Shown one piece after another: positions 33,101-39,767 of a stretch of 39,767 nucleotides of DNA. Each line of letters begins with the position of its first letter. Position 1 is the first letter of the stretch. Location of the stretch: NCBI GenBank assembly GCA_021324015.1, contig JAJPJX010000064.1, positions 1 through 39,767 on the forward strand. Direction: 5' to 3'. The notes beneath the pieces were generated by a model. The model did no database searches. It saw only the letters and a list, made by a program, of their open reading frames with translations, and was not told where the DNA came from. Position numbers and translations under genes: made by a program. This stretch comes from Solibacteraceae bacterium. GTDB lineage: Bacteria > Acidobacteriota > Terriglobia > Bryobacterales > Bryobacteraceae.

Positions 33101-34549
33101 GTGAGCACGCAAGTCAACACCATCGAAACCTTAGCCAACCAGGAGTACAAGTGGGGCTTCGTTACTGAGATCGGGACGGATGCCGTGCCGCCCGGCTTGA
33201 ACGAAGACATCATCCGGCTGATTTCCGCCAAGAAGCACGAGCCGGAATTCATGCTGGAGTGGCGCCTGCGCGCCTACCGGCACTGGCTGACGATGCAGGA
33301 GCCCGCGTGGGCCAACGTGCACTATCCGCCGATCGACTACCAGAACATCGTTTATTATTCCGCGCCGAAGACGAAGGTGAATCGGCCCAAGAGCCTGGAC
33401 GAGGTGGACCCGGAACTCCTGCGGACCTACGAAAAATTGGGCATCCCCTTGAAAGAACAGGAGTTGCTGAGCGGCGTGGCGGTCGATGCGGTATTCGACA
33501 GCGTTTCGGTTGCCACCACCTTCCGGGACAAGCTGAAGAGCCTGGGGATCATTTTCTGCTCCTTTTCCGAAGCCGTTCAGGAGCATCCGGAGCTGGTGAG
33601 GAAGTACCTGGGCTCGGTGGTGCCTTATACGGACAATTTCTTTGCCACCCTGAACTCGGCGGTCTTCAGCGACGGTTCCTTTTGTTATGTGCCGAAAGGC
33701 GTGCGCTGCCCGATGGAGCTTTCCACGTACTTCCGCATCAACGCCAAGGACACCGGGCAGTTCGAGCGCACCCTGATCATCGCCGACGAAGGCGCCTACG
33801 TGAGCTACCTGGAAGGCTGCACAGCCCCCATGCGGGACAGCAACCAATTGCACGCTGCGGTGGTGGAGTTGGTGGCCCTGGACAACGCCACCATCAAGTA
33901 CTCCACCGTGCAGAACTGGTACCCCGGGGACAAACAGGGGCGCGGGGGTATCTACAACTTCGTGACCAAGCGGGGCAAGTGCCTGGGCGCTAACTCCAAG
34001 ATTTCCTGGACGCAAGTGGAAACCGGCTCGGCCATCACCTGGAAGTACCCGAGTTGCCTGCTGATCGGCGAGAACTCGGTTGGCGAGTTTTACTCGGTGG
34101 CGCTGACCAACAACTACCAGCAGGCCGATACGGGCACCAAGATGATCCACATCGGCCCGAACACCCGGAGCACTATCGTCTCCAAGGGGATCTCCGCCGG
34201 GCACGGGCAGAACACCTATCGCGGCCAGGTCAAAATTCAGAAAAGCGCCGCCGGAGCGCGCAACTATTCGCAATGCGACTCCCTGCTGCTGGGAGACAAG
34301 TGCGGCGCACACACCTTCCCCTACCTGGAGGTGAAAAACACTTCCTCGCAGATTGAGCACGAAGCTTCGACTTCCAAGATCGGCGAGGACCAGATCTTCT
34401 ACTGCCGGCAGCGCGGACTCTCCACCGAAGACGCGGTCTCCATGATCGTGAATGGCTTCTGCAAGGAGGTGTTCCGCGAGCTGCCCATGGAGTTCGCCGT
34501 GGAGGCGCAGAAGCTGCTGGGCATCAGCCTGGAAGGCAGCGTCGGATAA
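33101..34549 (+). CDS. sufB: Fe-S cluster assembly scaffold SufB
   Basis: A 482-residue SufB, the scaffold subunit of the SufBCD complex on which new Fe-S clusters are built in the cytoplasm. The GTG start at 33101 is supported by GGAGG 7 bases upstream. Conserved blocks are [60 protein letters not shown] and [12 protein letters not shown]. Cys392 in [13 protein letters not shown] corresponds to the cysteine (405 in E. coli) needed for sulfur transfer, and [19 protein letters not shown] carries the histidine and glutamate ligands. Length is normal for the family. It is the first gene of a seven-gene operon; sufC begins 9 bases after its stop. Confidence 0.96.
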   Translation: MSTQVNTIETLANQEYKWGFVTEIGTDAVPPGLNEDIIRLISAKKHEPEFMLEWRLRAYRHWLTMQEPAWANVHYPPIDYQNIVYYSAPKTKVNRPKSLDEVDPELLRTYEKLGIPLKEQELLSGVAVDAVFDSVSVATTFRDKLKSLGIIFCSFSEAVQEHPELVRKYLGSVVPYTDNFFATLNSAVFSDGSFCYVPKGVRCPMELSTYFRINAKDTGQFERTLIIADEGAYVSYLEGCTAPMRDSNQLHAAVVELVALDNATIKYSTVQNWYPGDKQGRGGIYNFVTKRGKCLGANSKISWTQVETGSAITWKYPSCLLIGENSVGEFYSVALTNNYQQADTGTKMIHIGPNTRSTIVSKGISAGHGQNTYRGQVKIQKSAAGARNYSQCDSLLLGDKCGAHTFPYLEVKNTSSQIEHEASTSKIGEDQIFYCRQRGLSTEDAVSMIVNGFCKEVFRELPMEFAVEAQKLLGISLEGSVG

Positions 34550-34558
34550 ACCGTACCC

Positions 34559-35322
<764 letters not shown>

Positions 35323-35326
<4 letters not shown>

Positions 35327-36642
35327 CCAGCGTGGCGGAACAGCCCAACCCGTACCTGGCCAACTTCCCGGCCTTCGCCGCCCGGATTAGCGGCCAGGCA
35401 TGGACGCAGCGTCTCCGCGAGAGCGCCATCGAGCGGTTCGCCGAGCTGGGATTCCCCACCACGCGCGACGAAGAATGGCGCTTCACGAACGTGGCGCCGA
35501 TTGCGCGGGCTGCTTTCGAGCCGGCCGCGTATACGCCCCACGCCATCACGCCGGAGCAGCTCGACCGGCGCCTGTTCGCCGATTCTTCCGCCTGCCGCCT
35601 CGTGTTCGTCAACGGACACTTCGCCGCGGAACTCTCTTGCGCGGGAAAGATGCCGGCGGGAGTCCGCACGGGTAGCCTGGCCCGCGTGCTCGCGGAGCAG
35701 CCTGCCCTGGTGGAACCCCACCTGGCGCGGTATGCCGCCTTCGAGAACCACGCCTTTGTAGCCCTGAACACCGCGCTTTGGGAGGACGGCGGGTTTGTGT
35801 GGGTGCCCAAGGGTGTGGTGGTGGAGGCGCCTATCCACCTGGTGTTCGTCTCGACGGGCGGCGCGCCGCCGGCCGTTTCGCATCCCCGCACCCTGATCGT
35901 GGCCGAGCGCGCCAGCCAGGTGACCATCGTGGAAAGTTACCTGGGTCCGGGCGGCGAGGGCTATTTCACCAACCCCGTCACCGAAATCTCCACGGGCGAG
36001 GGCGCCATCGTGGATCACTACAAGCTCCAGCGCGAGGGAGATGACGCCTTCCACGTGGGCACCGTGCAGGCCCAGTTGGGCCGCAGCGCCAATTTCACCT
36101 CGCATTCCATTTCCTTGGGCGGCGCGCTGGTGCGCAGCGACACCAACGCGGTGCTTTCCGAAGGCACGGAAGTGACCCTGAACGGCTTTTACCTCGCGGC
36201 AGGGCGGCAGCACGTGGACCATCACATCGCCGTGGACCACGCCAAGCCGCACGGGGCCAGCCACGAGCTCTACAAGGGGATTCTGGATGGCAAGGCCTCG
36301 GCCGTGTTCAACGGCAGGATCCTGGTGCGCAAAGACGCGCAAAAGACCGACGCCAAGCAGACCAACAAGAATCTGGTGCTTTCTGAAGACGCCGTCATCA
36401 ACACCAAACCCGAGCTGCAAATCTACGCCGACGATGTGCGCTGCACGCATGGCGCGACCATCGGCCAGTTGGACCCGGAGGGGATCTTCTATCTGCAATC
36501 CCGCGGTATAGGCAAGGAGGAGGCGCGGGACCTGCTGACTTACGCCTTCGCGCGGGATGTGATCGACCGTATCCGCGTCGAGCCCCTGCGCGAACGGCTC
36601 GAGCAGGTGCTTTTTGAGAGGCTCCATGATCACCGTCAGTAG
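35323..36642 (+). CDS. sufD: Fe-S cluster assembly protein SufD
   Basis: A 439-residue paralog of SufB that completes the SufB-SufC2-SufD scaffold. Recognisable blocks are [18 protein letters not shown] at the N-terminus, [20 protein letters not shown] and EAPIxL-type strands of the beta-helix core. [37 protein letters not shown] and [20 protein letters not shown] complete it. The last segment holds the histidine thought to bind the nascent cluster with SufB's cysteine. The start overlaps sufC by 4 bases, and the end overlaps sufS by 17 bases. Confidence 0.95.
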
Positions 36643-37867
36643 TCCGCTGGATGTCAACCGCATCCGCGAAGACTTTCCCATCCTGCACCAGAGGATTCAC
36701 GGCAAGCCGCTGGTTTACCTGGATAACGCCGCCACCAGCCAGAAGCCCAAGGCGGTCATCGAGGCCATCCAGCACTTCTACACCTCCGACTGTTCGAACA
36801 TCCACCGCGGCGTACACGAGCTGAGCGAGCGTTCCACCTATGCCTACGAGGAGGCGCGCGCCAAGGTCCAGCGCTTTTTGAACGCGCGGGAGGCGCGCGA
36901 GATCGTAATCGTGCGCGGCACCACCGAGGCCATCAACCTGGTGGCTCAGACCTACGGGCGGCAGCGCGTGGAGGCGGGGGACGAGGTGATCATCACCGCC
37001 CTCGAGCACCATTCCAATATCGTGCCCTGGCAGATGCTGTGCGAAGAGAAGCGGGCTGTGCTGCGCGTGGCGCCCATCAACGACCGCGGCGAGCTGCTGA
37101 TCGAGGAGTTCGAACGGCTGCTCAGCGCCCGCACGCGCCTAGTGGCGCTGGCGCAGGTATCCAACGCCCTAGGGACGGTCAATCCGGTGGGCCGCGTCGT
37201 GGAAATGGCGCACCGCCGTGGAGTGCCGGTCCTGGTGGACGGCGCGCAAGCCGCGCCGCACCTGCAAGTGGACGTGCGCACCCTGGATTGCGACTTCTAC
37301 GCCTTTTCGGGCCACAAGATCTATGGGCCCACGGGCGTCGGCGTGCTCTACGGCAAGGCGGCCCTGCTCGAGCAGTTGGACCCCTACCAGGGCGGCGGTG
37401 ACATGATCCGCACGGTGACCTTCGAGAAGACCACCTACAACACCATTCCGTACAAGTTTGAAGCGGGTACACCGGACATCGCCGGCGTCATCGGTCTGGG
37501 AGCGGCCATCGACTATGTGCAGGGTATCGGCATGGGAAATATCGCCGCGCACGAGCACGAACTGCTGCTCTACGGCACCGAGGCACTCGAGCGCATCCCC
37601 GGCCTGCGGATCATCGGCACGGCGCAGGAAAAAGCCGGTGTGATCTCCTTCGTGCTCGACGGCGTGCATCCGCACGATATCGGCACCGTGCTGGACCAGG
37701 AGGGCATCGCCGTGCGCACCGGCCACCATTGCGCCCAGCCGGTGATGGACCGCTTCGCCATTCCGGCCACCACGCGGGCTTCACTGGCGTTCTACAACAC
37801 CTTCGAGGAACTCGACGCGCTCGCGCGGGGCATCGGCCGGGTACAGGAGATTTTCGGCGCATGCTGA
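36626..37867 (+). CDS. sufS: Cysteine desulfurase SufS
   Basis: A 413-residue PLP enzyme that converts cysteine to alanine and carries the released sulfur as a persulfide. Hallmarks are LVYLDNAATSQKP, the PLP-stacking histidine in ALEHHSNIVPW, DGAQAAPH, the PLP lysine K231 in SGHKIYGPTG and the active-site cysteine C369 in RTGHHCAQPVM, as in group II enzymes. The ATG at 36626 with GAGAGG just upstream is preferred to a TTG at 36614. It lies inside the 3' end of sufD by 17 bases. No sufE is present; SufU, encoded next, is the expected sulfur acceptor. Confidence 0.96.
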   Translation: MITVSSPLDVNRIREDFPILHQRIHGKPLVYLDNAATSQKPKAVIEAIQHFYTSDCSNIHRGVHELSERSTYAYEEARAKVQRFLNAREAREIVIVRGTTEAINLVAQTYGRQRVEAGDEVIITALEHHSNIVPWQMLCEEKRAVLRVAPINDRGELLIEEFERLLSARTRLVALAQVSNALGTVNPVGRVVEMAHRRGVPVLVDGAQAAPHLQVDVRTLDCDFYAFSGHKIYGPTGVGVLYGKAALLEQLDPYQGGGDMIRTVTFEKTTYNTIPYKFEAGTPDIAGVIGLGAAIDYVQGIGMGNIAAHEHELLLYGTEALERIPGLRIIGTAQEKAGVISFVLDGVHPHDIGTVLDQEGIAVRTGHHCAQPVMDRFAIPATTRASLAFYNTFEELDALARGIGRVQEIFGAC

Positions 37868-38298
37868 ACGATCTCTACCAGGAGGTCATCATCGATCACA
37901 GCCGCCGCCCGCGGAATTTTCGTTCCATGGACGACGCCACCCGCCGTGTGGAGGGCTACAACCCGCTTTGCGGCGACAAACTGGCGCTGTACGTAAGGAT
38001 GGATCAGGACGTGGTGGCCGATATCAGTTTCGTAGGTTCGGGATGCGCCATTTCGACGGCTTCGGCGTCGCTGATGACCGAAAGTGTGAAAGGCAAGACC
38101 CGCGCGGAGGCCGAAGCCATCCTGGAGCGGTTTCACGACCTGCTCACCAAGGACCGGCCGGCGGCGGGCGGACTGGGAAAGCTCGCGGCTTTCTCCGGCG
38201 TGCGCGAGTTCCCGGCGCGCGTGAAGTGCGCCACCCTGGCATGGCACACGCTGCGTTCCGCGCTCGAAGGTTCCAGCGAGGTGGTATCCACGGAATGA
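37861..38298 (+). CDS. sufU: SufU-type sulfur acceptor / scaffold protein
   Basis: A 145-residue IscU-like protein of the SufU branch. It begins LYQEVIIDHSRRPRNF and has the three conserved cysteines: C37 in NPLCGDK (followed by the aspartate D39), C62 in GSGCAIS and C123 in VKCATLAWHTL. In Gram-positive bacteria SufU uses zinc at this site and takes sulfur from SufS. The insert before the third cysteine (FHDLLTKDRPAAG) marks SufU rather than IscU. It overlaps sufS by 7 bases and the DUF59 gene by 4 bases. Confidence 0.93.
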   Translation: MLNDLYQEVIIDHSRRPRNFRSMDDATRRVEGYNPLCGDKLALYVRMDQDVVADISFVGSGCAISTASASLMTESVKGKTRAEAEAILERFHDLLTKDRPAAGGLGKLAAFSGVREFPARVKCATLAWHTLRSALEGSSEVVSTE

Positions 38299-38621
38299 GA
38301 GAGCAGATCATCGCCGCGCTCAAAACGGTCTACGACCCGGAGGTGCCGGTTAACATCTGGGAACTGGGCTTGATTTACGGCCTGGAAGTAGACGAGGCCG
38401 GCCACGCGCGCATCCGCATGACGCTGACCGCGCCCAACTGCCCTGTGGCAGGCAGCCTCCCGGCGGAGGTGGATAGGAAAGCCCGAGGAGTGCCCGGGGT
38501 CACGGACGTCACGCTGGAAGTAGTGTTTGATCCGCCTTGGGATAAGAGCAGAATGTCCCCGGCGGCCAAGCTGGCCCTGGGGCTGGACGATGTGATTCCC
38601 ATCAGGCGGCTGAATCGATGA
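38295..38621 (+). CDS. sufT: DUF59/MIP18 (SufT-like) Fe-S maturation protein
   Basis: A 108-residue DUF59 protein. It reads REQIIAALKTVYDPEVPVNI with the family's VYDPEVPVNIWELGLIYGL block, then RMTLTAPNCPVAGSLP, with conserved C49. The C-terminal half has VTLEVVFDPPWDKSRMSPAA, the usual ending. Homologs (SufT, PaaD, human CIAO2) aid insertion of Fe-S clusters into target proteins. The symbol sufT is given by context and family. It overlaps sufU and the Rrf2 gene by 4 bases each. Confidence 0.9.
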   Translation: MREQIIAALKTVYDPEVPVNIWELGLIYGLEVDEAGHARIRMTLTAPNCPVAGSLPAEVDRKARGVPGVTDVTLEVVFDPPWDKSRMSPAAKLALGLDDVIPIRRLNR

Positions 38622-39088
38622 AGCTAACCTCGAACGAAGAATACGGGCTGCGCTGCCTGGTGCGCATCGGGCTTACCGGCAGCAGTTTGACCATTCCGGA
38701 AATCAGCAAAGCCGAGGGCGTATCTCCGGCATACGCCGCCAAAATCCTGCGGATCCTGCGCCGCGCCGGCTTCATCAAGGCGGCTCGGGGGAAGGAAGGC
38801 GGCTACATGCTGGCCCGACCGGCCGACCGCATCGTCATCGGAGACGTGATCGACGCGCTGGGCGGCCGGTTGTTTGAAACCGATTTTTGCAGCCAGCATT
38901 CCGGCCAGCAGAGCGTCTGCACGCACTCGGTGGATTGCTCCGTGAGGTCGCTCTGGCGCACCGTCCAGGTATTGGTGGACCAGGTGCTCAGCAAGACCAC
39001 GCTGCAGGATCTTCTGCGCAACGAGCAGGAGATGAATTCCTGGGTGCGCTCTCTGCCCGGAACCAGCCGGCTGAGCATGATCCAGTAA
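38618..39088 (+). CDS. Rrf2/IscR-like Fe-S-responsive transcription factor
   Basis: A 156-residue Rrf2 family regulator. The winged-helix domain spans residues 1-85: KLTSNEEYGLRCLVRIGL, then IPEISKAEGVSPAYAAKIL and GFIKAARGKEGGYMLARP. Three cysteines follow, C91, C101 and C107, within FCSQHSGQQSV and CTHSVDCSV. This is the position of IscR's cluster ligands (Cys92, 98, 104), but the first spacing is nine residues rather than five. IscR's fourth ligand, a histidine three residues after the last cysteine, is arginine here; H94 and H103 are possible substitutes. A dimerisation helix (WRTVQVLVDQVL) closes the protein. It is the last gene of the SUF operon, overlapping the DUF59 gene by 4 bases. 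Confidence 0.92.
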   Translation: MKLTSNEEYGLRCLVRIGLTGSSLTIPEISKAEGVSPAYAAKILRILRRAGFIKAARGKEGGYMLARPADRIVIGDVIDALGGRLFETDFCSQHSGQQSVCTHSVDCSVRSLWRTVQVLVDQVLSKTTLQDLLRNEQEMNSWVRSLPGTSRLSMIQ

Positions 39089-39117
39089 GCCGCCTCGTGC
39101 CCGGCGCCACTTGCGTA

Positions 39118-39146
39118 TTGAGTCGCCTTCTCAGCGGGAGTATAAT
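39118..39146 (+). promoter_or_regulatory. Strong sigma-70 promoter upstream of phoH
   Basis: TTGAGT (39118-39123, 4 of 6), a 17-base spacer and a perfect TATAAT (39141-39146). A start near 39153 leaves an untranslated leader of about 120 bases before phoH at 39274. This separates phoH from the SUF operon transcriptionally. Confidence 0.65.
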
Positions 39147-39273
39147 CATGTGTGGATGCTTTTGGTCCGCCTCGCCAGTGCGAGGTTCCGCGCCGTCACC
39201 TTCCCTGCCAAGGCGAAACGTCCTCTCTTGCGTCCCAACCAGCCCCAGCCTGGAGGTATTCACCACCACCTAA

Positions 39274-39767
39274 ATGAAAGCTACTGTTCAGATTAGTCGA
39301 GGCGTCGAAAGCCTGTTCGGCACCCGGGATGAGAACATCCGGGTGATCGAGTCCGGCCTAAAGGTCACCACGTTGCTCGTCGACAATCTGCTGGAAATCG
39401 AGGGCGAGCCCGCCAATGTATCCCGCGCGGAAAACATCCTGGAGGAATACGTTGCCCTAGTGCGCGAGGGTCATGTCTTCAATAATGGCGATCTGAACAG
39501 CTATCTGCGCGTCTGCACAGAGGACGCGGAGGTGAGCCTGCGCGCCCTGGTCGAGAGCGGCCGGCAACGGAACTTCGGCAAGAAGATGCTGGCGCCGAAA
39601 ACCGTCAACCAGCGCCGCTACCTGGAAGCCATCGAGCGCAACGACCTGGTATTTGGCGTAGGGCCGGCGGGCACCGGCAAGACCTACCTGGCGGTGGCCA
39701 TGGCTGTCTCCGCACTGCTGGGGAAGAAGGTCTCGCGGATCATCCTCACCCGCCCGGCGGTGGAAGC
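39274..39767 (+). CDS. phoH: PhoH family NTPase, N-terminal part
   Basis: The first 164 codons are visible; the gene leaves the right edge. It begins MKATVQISRGVESLFGTRDE, a KH-like N-terminal domain of PhoH/YbeZ proteins (NLLEIEGEPANVSRAENIL). It then enters the P-loop NTPase domain: KTVNQRRYLEAIERNDLVF, then Walker A GPAGTGKTYLAVAMAV, and RIILTRPAVEA. PhoH/YbeZ works with the RNase YbeY in ribosomal RNA maturation and RNA quality control. A stop (TAA, 39271-39273) directly precedes the ATG in frame, fixing the start. GGAGG (39252-39256) is 17 bases away, further than usual for a ribosome site. Confidence 0.9.
   Translation, partial: MKATVQISRGVESLFGTRDENIRVIESGLKVTTLLVDNLLEIEGEPANVSRAENILEEYVALVREGHVFNNGDLNSYLRVCTEDAEVSLRALVESGRQRNFGKKMLAPKTVNQRRYLEAIERNDLVFGVGPAGTGKTYLAVAMAVSALLGKKVSRIILTRPAVE

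Overview
The window is a GC-rich chromosomal segment that looks like Acidobacteriota, most likely a Bryobacterales/Solibacter-type soil bacterium. This is inferred from gene content: an ADOP-type orphan permease at the left edge, two very long Oar-like TonB-dependent receptors with an N-terminal carboxypeptidase-regulatory domain, a planctomycete-type cytochrome (DUF1549/DUF1553) gene paired with a DUF1501 gene, Tat-exported Gfo/Idh/MocA oxidoreductases and a PEP-CTERM protein. No rRNA, tRNA, CRISPR array, transposase or phage gene was seen.

Layout. 1-7355: a partial ADOP permease (-), a secreted polysaccharide deacetylase, an NmrA-like oxidoreductase, a PEP-CTERM protein, and a translationally coupled MacA-like adaptor and MacB-like permease with no ATPase beside them. 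7367-13576: a TonB-dependent receptor (-), an SRPBCC membrane protein (-), a Tat-exported oxidoreductase (-) and a HAD phosphatase. 13618-17980: ribosomal protein S1 (-), divergent from an NtrB/NtrC-like two-component pair. 18140-22069: the PSCyt/DUF1549/DUF1553 and DUF1501 pair. 22073-22690: scars of an RND efflux pump and its outer-membrane channel. 22739-27425: a URO-D family protein (-) and a second TonB-dependent receptor (-) broken by one frameshift. 27557-30363: a minus-strand operon E1-alpha, E1-beta and an unusual pseudo-receiver/DUF3052 protein. 30431-32973: a second Tat oxidoreductase (-) divergent from a membrane-protein/PEGA-protein pair. 33101-39088: a tightly packed SUF iron-sulfur operon, sufB-sufC-sufD-sufS-sufU-DUF59-Rrf2. 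39274-end: the start of phoH.

How the genes work together. The SUF genes form one machine: SufS draws sulfur from cysteine, SufU accepts it, SufBCD assembles the cluster, the DUF59 (SufT-like) protein helps maturation, and the Rrf2 protein with a three-cysteine cluster probably senses Fe-S status and feeds back on the operon. The two receptors, the secreted deacetylase, the secreted oxidoreductases and the PSCyt/DUF1501 pair suggest a polymer- or carbohydrate-scavenging life with much periplasmic chemistry. The most unusual points are the pseudo-receiver/DUF3052 fusion behind the E1 genes, the regulator-last SUF operon with an altered cysteine spacing and a promoter palindrome, the RND/outer-membrane-factor scar, and the single-base break in the second receptor.
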